DNA of 64,000 bases from Haloarcula amylovorans (lineage in GTDB: Archaea > Halobacteriota > Halobacteria > Halobacteriales > Haloarculaceae), in contig NZ_SRIF01000001.1 in assembly GCF_004681185.1 (NCBI RefSeq), positions 806,001-870,000 of the forward strand, read 5' to 3'. The position numbers and the translations under genes were made by a program. The notes under the pieces were generated by a model that was not told where the DNA came from, made no database searches, and saw only the letters and a list, made by a program, of their open reading frames with translations. How positions within the stretch are numbered: position 1 is the stretch's first letter; each line of letters starts with the position of its first letter. Shown here piece after piece: positions 1-7,187 of the stretch.

Positions 1-194
1 TCGCTGGCGGTGAGGTCGGCGTACTTGCCGATCGCGACGCCCGCCAGCGACCGACTCCCCGGCGAGGCCGAGAGCGAGTCGACCTCGGGGACGTCGCTGT
101 TGAGCGCCGCGTTGGTCGCCAGCTGCAGTGCGCGGGACGTCGTCGGTTCGGAGCTGGCGTCTGCCGGAACGCGGAGTGCATACAGTGTGCGCAT
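1..194 (-). CDS. Viral distal-tail protein (partial, runs off left edge)
   Basis: The start codon overlaps the stop of the upstream gene by one base (TAATG). The visible part begins MRTLYALRVPADAS and continues without a stop for 64 residues to the left edge. No domain can be named from this fragment. Its position after the tape-measure candidate and another tail protein makes a baseplate or distal-tail role likely, but this is inference from gene order only. The 3' part lies outside the window. Confidence 0.6.
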   Translation of the reverse strand, partial: MRTLYALRVPADASSEPTTSRALQLATNAALNSDVPEVDSLSASPGSRSLAGVAIGKYADLTAS

Positions 195-775
195 TAGTCT
201 GTGGTCTCCCGTCTGGTTGCGGCCTCAGAGACGTCGAGTGTCTCGATAGCGGTCAGCGACCCCTCGAAGACGGAACTCTGGTCGCGCGAGACGTTCATCT
301 CTGGATCCTCGAAGTAGACCGGCAGCGAGTCCTCGGACATGATGCCGCTGGGCGAGTACTCGCCGTAAATCAGCGTTGCGGGGTGGAGGCTATCCGGCGA
401 TCCCTTTCGGAGGTAGTTCAGAAAGACCTGGGCCTTTTGCTCTCGATTCCCGCCCGTCGCGGTTGCCTCGTTGAGCGTGCCAGTGTCGTCTGTGTAGCCC
501 CACTGGCCATCGTCAGCCCCGAGCGACTCGAGGTTGATTTCGAAGAGGTGTTGCCCGCCGCCGACGTCGGCCGAAATGCCGATTCGGTTCGCGGTTCCGT
601 CAGTGAAGAACTCGTTCAGTGCGCCGAGCGCTTGGGAAAAGGAGTTCTCTGCCAGCAGGCCGGTCCTGATTTGCTCGTTTACCGATGCCTTCCGGAACTC
701 GAAGCGTCCGGTCTTCTCGCCGAGTGAGCCACCGAAATGGGTGGTTATCTCGATGATAGGATACGATTGGGTCAT
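194..775 (-). CDS. Putative viral tail protein (193 aa)
   Basis: The 193-residue acidic, mostly beta-predicted protein begins MTQSYPIIEITTHFGG. It has no recognised catalytic motif, signal peptide or membrane segment. It sits immediately downstream of the tape-measure candidate and overlaps the next gene by one base, the usual place for a distal tail or tail-tip protein. A 211-nt gap containing a plus-strand gene separates it from the tape-measure gene, so it may have its own promoter. The palindrome at 778-792 lies just upstream of its start. The function is inferred from context. Confidence 0.65.
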   Translation of the reverse strand: MTQSYPIIEITTHFGGSLGEKTGRFEFRKASVNEQIRTGLLAENSFSQALGALNEFFTDGTANRIGISADVGGGQHLFEINLESLGADDGQWGYTDDTGTLNEATATGGNREQKAQVFLNYLRKGSPDSLHPATLIYGEYSPSGIMSEDSLPVYFEDPEMNVSRDQSSVFEGSLTAIETLDVSEAATRRETTD

Positions 776-777
776 GG

Positions 778-792
778 ATGAAAACTTTTCAT
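778..792. promoter_or_regulatory. Palindrome between divergent viral genes
   Basis: The sequence ATGAAAA-C-TTTTCAT is a perfect 7-bp inverted repeat around one base. It lies between the minus-strand tail gene (starts 775) and the plus-strand small membrane gene (starts 816). The A/T core is about 27 nt upstream of 816, where an archaeal TATA box would be expected. It may therefore be an operator overlapping a promoter. There is no direct proof of binding. Confidence 0.4.
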
Positions 793-815
793 GCTGGTGT
801 CAGTAGAGAAATGGT

Positions 816-992
816 ATGGACCTGAGCGAGGACTGGGGGGCGGGTTTAGGAGTGGTCTTTGGGTGCCTTGGAATAGTATACGGAGTGATGATCTCAGACT
901 GGGTCACGTCAGCCATTGCTCTGGGGGCTGTTTTCTATGCAGCGGCGACGATTCGCCTACAAGAACAAATCCGAGCGTTGGAGCAGTCATAG
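816..992 (+). CDS. Small two-helix viral membrane protein (58 aa)
   Basis: The 58-residue ORF starts MDLSEDWGAGLG and ends RALEQS. It has two clear hydrophobic segments (about residues 9-27 and 29-46), the second containing small residues and a Trp, followed by a charged amphipathic tail. It is the only convincing plus-strand gene in the structural region. It is convergent with the tape-measure candidate, and the two stop codons overlap by 6 bp. Its size and topology resemble small phage holins, but archaeal holins are poorly defined, so this is only a suggestion. An A/T-rich palindrome sits at the expected promoter distance. Chance is an alternative, but the transmembrane pattern argues against it. 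Confidence 0.6.
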   Translation: MDLSEDWGAGLGVVFGCLGIVYGVMISDWVTSAIALGAVFYAAATIRLQEQIRALEQS

Positions 993-2045
993 CGACCGCT
1001 CAAGGTCTCGCTTGACCTGCTGCACGGCCTCGTCGATGATGCCCTGCTTGTCCTGCCGACTGGACGTGCTGTTCCCCGACTGCTGAACGTTTACCGTGCT
1101 TTTGACGTTTACATTTCGAGGCGTGCTGCTGGACCGTCCTCGTGGGCGTGGAATGAGCCCGCCGCCCGAAAGGTTGTCCGCCGTTTGCAGCAGTTGGGGG
1201 AGAATGTTCACCGGAGTCCCGATGCCGCCGGTCATGCTTGATGCTCCACCGGTTGCACGGGCTAATTCCCGTCCGCCGGCGGCAACAAGGCCACCTCCAG
1301 CAATCCCTCCGATTATATCCTTCGCGGAGATGTCCGCCACACTCCCGATGACATCCCCGACATCCAGCGAGACGGGACTGTCGATGAGCGCCTTCGCCCC
1401 GACCACGGCGGGCTTCCCGATCACTGCCTCCGCGGAGAGCGTCGCCGCCTGGGCCACGACGTCGGCCGCCGCCACGACAGCGGGGTCGGACACGACGTCA
1501 TGGACTGCCATCTGTAGGGGCTGTTGGACGACGTCCGAGGCAGCCACTGTCGCACCGCTCGACACGAGTGCGCTGACTGGAACGCTCGCCGCTTGTGACA
1601 CCACGTCGGCCGCGGTCAGAGCGACCGGACTGACGACGTCCTCCTCGGTCGTCTGTCCGGGAGACTCTGGCTCTGGCTGCGGCTGAGGCTGTGGGCCGGA
1701 GTTCGGCGACTCCGAGATGGCGAGCGTCGAGAGCGCTCCACCCAGCCCGATCGCGCCGACGGCACTCACCTTACCGACGCGACGGAGGCCGCGGAGGATG
1801 CTTACGTCACCGGATTCGTTGGTGTCGATGAGCTCCCGGAGCAGGTCGTTGCGCTCTCGGTTCAGTTCGACGTTGTCGTCGAGGTGGTCGACCGCTGTCG
1901 AGAGTTGCCTGCGCCCGCGCCGGCCCCGGCCCCTGCTCGAGGAGACCGCACTGCTGGCGCTGACGGAGAACTCGTCCTCCAGGTGCGTCCGTGCGCCCTC
2001 GATGCTCTCGATGACGAGGGTCCCGGTCGCTTCGAACTCGCTCAT
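987..2045 (-). CDS. Tape-measure-like tail protein with 12-residue repeats
   Basis: The 352-residue protein has several visible parts. The N-terminus is polar with a basic GRGRRGRR run (about residues 38-46). A charged helical stretch (about 50-80) and a hydrophobic segment (about 90-110) follow, then a P-Q/P-E linker. Nine 12-residue repeats come next (about 140-247), then a Gly/Ala-rich hydrophobic stretch and a charged C-terminal helix. Its position just after the frameshifted chaperone is where siphovirus tape measures are encoded. At 352 residues it is short for a tape measure and would imply a short tail or an additional subunit. The role is inferred from gene order and architecture, not from sequence similarity. 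Confidence 0.6.
   Translation of the reverse strand: MSEFEATGTLVIESIEGARTHLEDEFSVSASSAVSSSRGRGRRGRRQLSTAVDHLDDNVELNRERNDLLRELIDTNESGDVSILRGLRRVGKVSAVGAIGLGGALSTLAISESPNSGPQPQPQPEPESPGQTTEEDVVSPVALTAADVVSQAASVPVSALVSSGATVAASDVVQQPLQMAVHDVVSDPAVVAAADVVAQAATLSAEAVIGKPAVVGAKALIDSPVSLDVGDVIGSVADISAKDIIGGIAGGGLVAAGGRELARATGGASSMTGGIGTPVNILPQLLQTADNLSGGGLIPRPRGRSSSTPRNVNVKSTVNVQQSGNSTSSRQDKQGIIDEAVQQVKRDLERSL
1305..1628 (-). repeat. Nine tandem 12-residue (36-bp) protein repeats
   Basis: Within the tape-measure candidate the units align without gaps, for example PVALTAADVVSQ, PLQMAVHDVVSD, PAVVAAADVVAQ, PAVVGAKALIDS and PVSLDVGDVIGS. The pattern is roughly P-x-x-[VIL]-x-A-x-D-V-[VI]-x-x. The DNA has diverged, so the periodicity is selected at the protein level. 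A regular beta or helical rod is plausible. Confidence 0.85.
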
Positions 2046-2048
2046 GTC

Positions 2049-2728
2049 TCAGTCCCCCAGCATCCCGCCGAGTGACCCGCGGACCTCGAGAATGTCATGG
2101 ACCGAAAGCCAGTCGAGGACGGCCGGCCACGGCATGGCGTTGAAGTCCTCGATCGACCCGCCGCGGTCGATATAGACGGAGCGCGCGTAGCGGTAGACCG
2201 TCTCGTGGTCCAGTTCATCTTTGGTCAGCTCTCCTTTGGCGAGTCGCTGGAGCCGATCGCGTTTCCCTCCGGATCGAGGAGTTCATCGATGCGCGCCGAT
2301 GCCCATCGCTGGAAGTACGGATGCAACTGGCCGACGGCCGCCGCTCGCTGTTCGTCCGACATGTCCTCATCGACGTACGGCGCCTCGACGGTGCCGTCGG
2401 CGATGAGCAGCAGGTCCGTCCCTTCACCGCCGCGCTCGGCGACCTCGGCCTCGATGCCGTTGAGAGCGCCTGCCCGGACAGCGCCGAGGGTGATGCCCGA
2501 GACCTGTTCATCCCACTGCGGGAAGTCGTCGGACTCGTGGGCCTGGTCGCGGGCCCAGATGGCACCCTTGCGCTGGGTGGCCAGTTGCGAGCGCTTGGAC
2601 TGCAGCTGTGGGAGCAACGGATTCCCCTCGTCGAGATCGGTGATCTTGTCGGCCGCCTCCTCGATGCGCTCTTCGAGGGCATCGATAGACTCGTCGAACT
2701 CGAAGCGTGTCTCGTTGAACGTCGTCAC
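2049..2728 (-). CDS. Tail assembly chaperone, -1 frameshift fusion (gpGT-like, 226 aa)
   Basis: Slippage at GGGAAAC would fuse the first 156 residues of the zero-frame product to 70 residues read in the -1 frame, ending at a TGA at 2049-2051. The extension starts RDRLQRLAKGELTKDEL, contains AMPWPAVLDWLS and ends in GGMLGD. It looks fully coding but has no ATG, GTG or TTG after the upstream in-frame TGA, so it can only be made by frameshifting. In lambda the equivalent gpGT recruits tail tube subunits to the tape measure. The fusion stop lies 3 bp before the start of the tape-measure candidate. Confidence 0.85.
2225..2728 (-). CDS. Tail assembly chaperone, zero-frame product (gpG-like)
   Basis: The 167-residue acidic helical protein uses a GTG start overlapping the stop of the tail-tube gene (GTGA). 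It lies between tail tube and tape measure, the position of lambda gpG and its analogues. The N-terminal half is coiled-coil-like (about residues 8-55, ESIDALEERIEEAADKI). The C-terminal part contains LHPYFQRWASARIDELLDPEGN, then ends in a Ser-rich tail. A slippery heptamer lies near the 3' end, and an open frame without any start codon continues in the -1 frame, so this is the shorter product of a frameshifting gene. Position and frameshift together make the call strong despite no sequence match. Confidence 0.85.
   Translation of the reverse strand: MTTFNETRFEFDESIDALEERIEEAADKITDLDEGNPLLPQLQSKRSQLATQRKGAIWARDQAHESDDFPQWDEQVSGITLGAVRAGALNGIEAEVAERGGEGTDLLLIADGTVEAPYVDEDMSDEQRAAAVGQLHPYFQRWASARIDELLDPEGNAIGSSDSPKES
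2261..2267 (-). promoter_or_regulatory. -1 ribosomal frameshift slippery site GGGAAAC
   Basis: On the minus strand the zero frame reads GAG GGA AAC, giving the X XXY YYZ heptamer G GGA AAC. After a -1 slip the tRNAs re-pair with GGG AAA. Lambda uses GGGAAAG for its G/GT shift. The site lies between the -1 frame stop upstream and the zero-frame stop downstream, the only interval in which a shift gives the fusion. Confidence 0.85.
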
Positions 2729-3648
2729 GAGACGGTCACCCCGCCGTCGGAGTTGAAGGTGTTCGTCTCGGTCGTGTCATCGCTGCTGATGACGTTGTTC
2801 CAGGACTCCGTCGCCGGCGTGATGTCGGCGAGGTCGTACGTCGAAAGGCTCGTGCCGTCGATAGTGACGTCAACCTGCCCAGCGACGCTGCCGACGCTGT
2901 CCTGTGGCGACGTCGCTCCAGTCCCGCCGAGTGCGAGCTCAAGTCGGGATGGTCCGGAGTAGATGGCCTCGGCTGTGAGCTCCGTCGTCGGGTCGGCGAT
3001 GACGGCGTCGACCGGCGTCGGCCCCGCCGCCCCGTACTGGAACCGCGATATCGACGAGATAGTGATCTCGGCCGACTGGAGTTTGGTGACCGTCGTCCCG
3101 TCGATGTCCAACGAGACCGCGTGGAAGGGGGCCGACGTCCCGTTCGAGACCGAGGTTACTCCCGAGGGCGTGATGCTGGTCCCCAGGTTCTCGTCGGCGT
3201 ACAAGAACGAGACGGAAAACGTCGCCATCCCGCCCTGTTCGTAGCTGACGGGGGTGAAATCCACCGGAATGCACCCCACCAGTTCTCGCTCGCTCGTACC
3301 GTCCAGGTAGTCGACGCCGGCGTAGATCTTCGCCGACTGCGGCCGACCGTTGGTAAAGGCCGTCCCGCCGTCGTTGAAGACGAGATCTTCGACGTCGTTG
3401 AACGTATCCGAGGAGATAGTCGCGTCGACCGAGACTGCCCCCTCGAAGTTCTGTTTGACGCTCTCGACGGATTCGACAGCGCCGGCCTCATCGAGGCGCT
3501 GCAATTGGTTGTCCAACGAGAGGTCGGTCAGCGATTCGCTGCGTCCGAACTCCCAGTACTCGTCGTTGCTGGAGCCGTCCTGGGTCAGATCTCCCATGAA
3601 CGACTGCTCCTTGCCGAACGCGAGCGTCGCCGAGCCCGCGCCGGTCAT
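2725..3648 (-). CDS. Major tail tube protein (307 aa)
   Basis: The 307-residue, beta-rich, acidic protein begins MTGAGSATLAFGKEQSF. It contains a long alternating Ser/Thr/Val pattern and a C-terminal Ig-like stretch (VDVTIDGTSLSTYDLADI), consistent with a tube protein. It is immediately upstream of the frameshifted chaperone and overlaps it by 4 nt. A strong GGAGGT Shine-Dalgarno lies a few bases before the ATG, as expected for an abundant virion protein. No sheath gene adjoins it, so a non-contractile tail is inferred. An alternative is another tail structural protein. Confidence 0.75.
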   Translation of the reverse strand: MTGAGSATLAFGKEQSFMGDLTQDGSSNDEYWEFGRSESLTDLSLDNQLQRLDEAGAVESVESVKQNFEGAVSVDATISSDTFNDVEDLVFNDGGTAFTNGRPQSAKIYAGVDYLDGTSERELVGCIPVDFTPVSYEQGGMATFSVSFLYADENLGTSITPSGVTSVSNGTSAPFHAVSLDIDGTTVTKLQSAEITISSISRFQYGAAGPTPVDAVIADPTTELTAEAIYSGPSRLELALGGTGATSPQDSVGSVAGQVDVTIDGTSLSTYDLADITPATESWNNVISSDDTTETNTFNSDGGVTVS

Positions 3649-3672
3649 GCTGTACCTCCGCTATACGCGTGT

Positions 3673-3827
3673 CTCATGATCATGAGTATCATCGAAAACC
3701 TGCCGCGTGGTATCCTCGACTCGCCCCGCGGCCAGGCGAGCGTCATCAGTTATTTTCGCTACGACATCGGAGAATCAGCCGTTATTGAGGTGTCATTACA
3801 CGCCGACCGACGATATCTATAGATATC
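3673..3827. repeat. Two perfect palindromes bounding the gap next to the fibre/enzyme cassette
   Basis: The gap between the tail-tube start and the stop of the sulfatase-fold gene carries CTCATGATCATGAG (3673-3686, 14 bp) and GATATCTATAGATATC (3812-3827, 16 bp). Both are perfect, uninterrupted palindromes. The second overlaps the enzyme's stop codon. A 48-codon plus-strand ORF (3676-3822) lies between them but has no supporting features. The palindromes could be operator sites, RNA hairpins between genes, or recombination scars at the cassette edge. Confidence 0.6.
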
Positions 3828-4977
3828 CGAGGTCCTTGAGTTGTTCTTCATTGACCTCAGACTTATCAGCCCCATTGTCGTTATGCCCAATATCACCAAG
3901 CTCGTCACGCAGTTCATCAACTTTCGCTGGCAACTCTCCGTAAACATTCTGACTCTGAATAAAGGTTCGGAAAAGTTGAATCTGCTTCCCAGAATGCCGA
4001 ATAGCGGTTCGTTTTGGACTTTTCAGCAATAGACCGGCCGCCATCTTCAAACCATCTAAGCGGGAGTGAAGTGACTCCACATATCCGCCTTTGTGTCCAT
4101 AAATGGCCTGAACTCCAAAATTGGCGTTAATAGTGCCTGTGTCTGAGTAAAACTCCTTTTTGAAGTATACATGTGCCATTTCTCGCGGGTTCCCGGATTG
4201 CAGCGCTCGACCATCTGGGACGCGTAGATCCTCGCCGAGCGCGTAGGCTATCGTCGGCAAGATGTCTGTGTGGGATATCAGTCGTTCATCGTGCCCCGCA
4301 GGCACATCTGGGTGGATGAACGCCGTTGGCGTATAGACGAGTTCGGGAACAGTCAGGTAATTGTGGCCAACAAACCCGTACTCGCCAAAGAGTTCGCCGT
4401 GGTCGCTTACGTGGACAATCAGCGTCTCATCTTCAATGCCACGGGACTGGAGCACGGACTGGATGCGCACTAACTCCGCAATCGAGTCGTCGACGCCGCG
4501 TTGGTAGTCCGTTCGCATCTTCTCAAAGTCCGCTCCGACCTCCGCGAAATACTCTGGAGCCGTCGTCTCGGACCAATATTTGTCGTAGTTGTGCTGCCCA
4601 TATGGAGCGTGGCCTCCAGGAGAGTGGCCAATCCAGATGAATGGCTCTTCGGCGTCTTCTATTGCCCGACGGGAGATATCAGGAACAGCACACTGTGTGG
4701 CCGCCCGACCATGATCGTGGTCTGCAATCCGTAAGCGTGGTTGAAGATCACCAATCGTGGTCTGGTAATCTTGCACCTCTCGTTTAAAACTCGTTACACC
4801 GTGGTTTGGGACGTAAGCGCCGGTTAGAATGCTCGTTATTGATGGTGCCGTGTGGACTGAGGCGGACACCGTTTTATGCGTTCTCCCCATCTCTGCGAGT
4901 CTATCGCAAGCGGCATCATACCGTATAGCATCATTGATATAGAGAACTACGTTAGATACACGTGGCAGATCATCCAT
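3817..4977 (-). CDS. Sulfatase/alkaline-phosphatase-superfamily enzyme in the tail module
   Basis: The 386-residue protein shows the fold's hallmarks. D16 in YINDAIRYD is a metal ligand. THR43 is at the nucleophile position (TAPSIT, where sulfatases have C/S-x-P-x-R) and is followed by SILTGAYVPNHGV. H123 lies in HAPY, D192-H193 in SDHGE, and H205 follows. Because the formylglycine Cys/Ser and the Arg are missing, it may be a phosphodiesterase or phosphoglycerol-transferase type rather than a sulfatase. There is no signal peptide. It is AT-richer than the flanking genes and sits between the fibre and tail-tube genes, suggesting transfer as a cassette. The target is unknown. Host surface glycans or lipids are a reasonable guess. 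Confidence 0.8.
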   Translation of the reverse strand: MDDLPRVSNVVLYINDAIRYDAACDRLAEMGRTHKTVSASVHTAPSITSILTGAYVPNHGVTSFKREVQDYQTTIGDLQPRLRIADHDHGRAATQCAVPDISRRAIEDAEEPFIWIGHSPGGHAPYGQHNYDKYWSETTAPEYFAEVGADFEKMRTDYQRGVDDSIAELVRIQSVLQSRGIEDETLIVHVSDHGELFGEYGFVGHNYLTVPELVYTPTAFIHPDVPAGHDERLISHTDILPTIAYALGEDLRVPDGRALQSGNPREMAHVYFKKEFYSDTGTINANFGVQAIYGHKGGYVESLHSRLDGLKMAAGLLLKSPKRTAIRHSGKQIQLFRTFIQSQNVYGELPAKVDELRDELGDIGHNDNGADKSEVNEEQLKDLGYL

Positions 4978-5037
4978 ATGCGACTTTGAGGCACATTTAT
5001 TAATAAAACTTCACATATTTGATTATTCTATACCGGA

Positions 5038-6606
5038 TTACTTAGCGGACCCACTTATCTGAAACCAGTCGTTCGTCGCCGTTGGGGCCAGTGGGAGATA
5101 CCAGCTATCGTTCGCCTCATCGTAAACCAGGCACCCGAGCTGATAGACAAGATCAGACATCCCGTTCCATCCGCCAGTACTGCTGGGGTCTCCACTGTTT
5201 ATTGAGACGCCATTGATTATATTTCGATAGCCTGCTCTGTCCAACAGGCCAGAACCGTTATTTCTCCCAATCACGCGGATTTCGTTCTCGTTTGAGGGAC
5301 CAATTACGGATAACCCGTATCCGCCAGCATTGCTTGTCGTTATATCAATCACATTCGCACTACTGACAGTAAACCCGCCGAGTTCGAAGTTATTACCGCT
5401 TGAGCCGCCATTTTTATCGAGAGAGCCGGAAAGGTGGTTCCGATACCAATCAGCAGTCCCCATGTGGATCCCTCCTGCATCGTTCCGTCTGACAACGAAG
5501 TCCCAGACCATATCAACAATATTTGAGGAGTCGACGGCGTTGACGACGTTCACACCCCAACCGCCGTTTACGGCGAGATAGACGTTCTTGAGGTGCATCT
5601 GGTTGAGAGCAGATCCACTCGCTGCGTCAAGACGGATAGCGTCGCCATCGCAGTATTCGATCAATGACGAGATGAACCGATAACCATGAGTTTGGTCAAG
5701 GACCATTCCATGTTCAGGATAGTATTTGATGAACACATGGTCCGCGTGGAGGTCCTTCGGTTTTGCCGACCCCGAATTATCAGTGACAAGCCACGAACCG
5801 CTCGAATTAGATGATTTGTTGCCGTAGTAAGTGAGGTGCTTAAACGTTATAAAAAATGTATCTGACTCGACAGGACCATACTGGACGGCATCGATATTTG
5901 CCGATGGTGCCTGTTGTAACACAGTATTATCCATGCCTGCTCCCGTTAAGGTGAGTCCTGTCCCCGTTATATTGAGTGTGGTTGAGTAGACGTATTCTTG
6001 GTCGCTCGGGGTGATATGGATGTGGCGACGATGACCGTGGTTGGACGTGATCGTGTTAATGAGCGCGTGTATATCAGTGTCTTCGTAGTAGGAGAGGCCC
6101 GTGTTGCTGTAGGCTTTGTAATTGCCACCGTCGTCCTCGATGATGTAGTCAGGTACGATACTTGCTTGCTCTGTAGTGACCGAATCGTGGGTCGTGTCGC
6201 CGAAGGTGGTCAGCTCGTCAGACCCACCCTTTTCGTGGGTGCTGGCGTGGGCCGCCAGCGCGATCGTGACACTGTCGCCAGCGTCGTCGACGGTCGCCGT
6301 GATGCCGTCGCCGCCGACCAGCAACGATCCGACTTCGTCGCGGACTTCCTCGGCATCGAGGGCCGACGTGTCGATGGTCAGCGCGTCGTTCGCATCGTCG
6401 TAGCTGACGCTGACCTTGTCTCCGCCCGCCAGGAGCGCGTCGACGACGTCCTCGACCTCCTCTTCGATGAGGCGGTCGGCGAGCGCGCTGTCGACGTCCT
6501 CGAACGCGCTGCCGTACAGGTCGGCCCACGTTGGGGTGCCGTTGTAGCCGGTGGTCGGATACTCGATACCGAAGTTGCTGGTCGTGTTGGTGTTGTCGTT
6601 TGCCAT
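5038..6606 (-). CDS. Tail fibre / beta-helix receptor-binding protein (522 aa)
   Basis: The N-terminal part (about residues 1-140) is GC-rich and carries two fibre-shaft-like repeats (VVDALLAGGDKVSVSYDD and VGSLLVGGDGITATVDD), followed by HASTHEKGGSDEL, a motif common in phage tail fibres. The rest is AT-richer and looks like a right-handed beta-helix of the pectate-lyase type: repeated short beta strands, Asn ladders, and HADHVFIKYY followed by CDGDAIRLDAASGS. Such folds bind or cleave polysaccharides in tailspikes. No catalytic residues can be assigned. The compositional switch near 6180 suggests an exchanged receptor-binding domain. It sits upstream of the tail tube, an unusual place for a fibre gene. 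Confidence 0.8.
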   Translation of the reverse strand: MANDNTNTTSNFGIEYPTTGYNGTPTWADLYGSAFEDVDSALADRLIEEEVEDVVDALLAGGDKVSVSYDDANDALTIDTSALDAEEVRDEVGSLLVGGDGITATVDDAGDSVTIALAAHASTHEKGGSDELTTFGDTTHDSVTTEQASIVPDYIIEDDGGNYKAYSNTGLSYYEDTDIHALINTITSNHGHRRHIHITPSDQEYVYSTTLNITGTGLTLTGAGMDNTVLQQAPSANIDAVQYGPVESDTFFITFKHLTYYGNKSSNSSGSWLVTDNSGSAKPKDLHADHVFIKYYPEHGMVLDQTHGYRFISSLIEYCDGDAIRLDAASGSALNQMHLKNVYLAVNGGWGVNVVNAVDSSNIVDMVWDFVVRRNDAGGIHMGTADWYRNHLSGSLDKNGGSSGNNFELGGFTVSSANVIDITTSNAGGYGLSVIGPSNENEIRVIGRNNGSGLLDRAGYRNIINGVSINSGDPSSTGGWNGMSDLVYQLGCLVYDEANDSWYLPLAPTATNDWFQISGSAK

Positions 6607-6626
6607 GATAGTAGCACTAAAAATGG

Positions 6627-7187
6627 TCAGGGGACCGGTAACCGCTCGAAGCCGTCGAACTGGACGTCTTCGTCCCGGCGGAAATAGTCGCCGTAGTTGT
6701 GGGACTGGGGCGCGGCGTTGGCCAGCTGCAGATGCGTGTACCTGATGTCGGGCGTCTGCGTGTCGGGGAACGTCCGAACGCGCATGATCGCCCGCCGGAC
6801 CGTCCGGACAAGGGCCGGCCACGGGATGCCCTGTTCGCCGTTCGAGTCGATGTGACCCCACTCGCCGTGATGCAGTCCCTCGATGCGAACGCCAGCCGAG
6901 CGCTCTATCGAGTGGTCGTACTCGGTCCCGATCGGCGTCGACGACTCGTCGACCGGGGCAATCGAGACGACGTTCGTCTTCGTGAGGTCGAGCGTGTGGC
7001 CGCGGTCGGAGCTCCCGGCAGATCCGCCGCCGGCCAGACCTTCGCCAGCGTCGTACTCGTCACTCACGCGATCGACAACCTCGAGCGGCGGCGGATCCTC
7101 GCCAGCCTCGCCGTAGCCCGCGGGCATGGCCCCGGCGCCGTACTCCTTGTCGATGCGCTCGATCAAAAACTCAACCTCAGCGGTCAC
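6627..7187 (-). CDS. Tail completion / tail terminator-like protein (186 aa)
   Basis: The 186-residue protein has a GTG start that overlaps the stop of the upstream HK97-gp10-like gene. The first third is Gly/Asp-rich and flexible. The C-terminal half contains ALVRTVRRAIMRVRTFPDT followed by a beta-rich end. The gene lies after the gp10-like neck gene, where tail terminator or completion proteins are found. The role is inferred from gene order. Confidence 0.6.
   Translation of the reverse strand: MTAEVEFLIERIDKEYGAGAMPAGYGEAGEDPPPLEVVDRVSDEYDAGEGLAGGGSAGSSDRGHTLDLTKTNVVSIAPVDESSTPIGTEYDHSIERSAGVRIEGLHHGEWGHIDSNGEQGIPWPALVRTVRRAIMRVRTFPDTQTPDIRYTHLQLANAAPQSHNYGDYFRRDEDVQFDGFERLPVP

Noticed and set aside
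3676..3822. 48-codon plus-strand ORF in the gap beside the enzyme gene
   Set aside because: It lies entirely between two palindromes, and has no ribosome site, membrane segment or domain. Its stop is inside the palindrome. It is too weak to call a gene.
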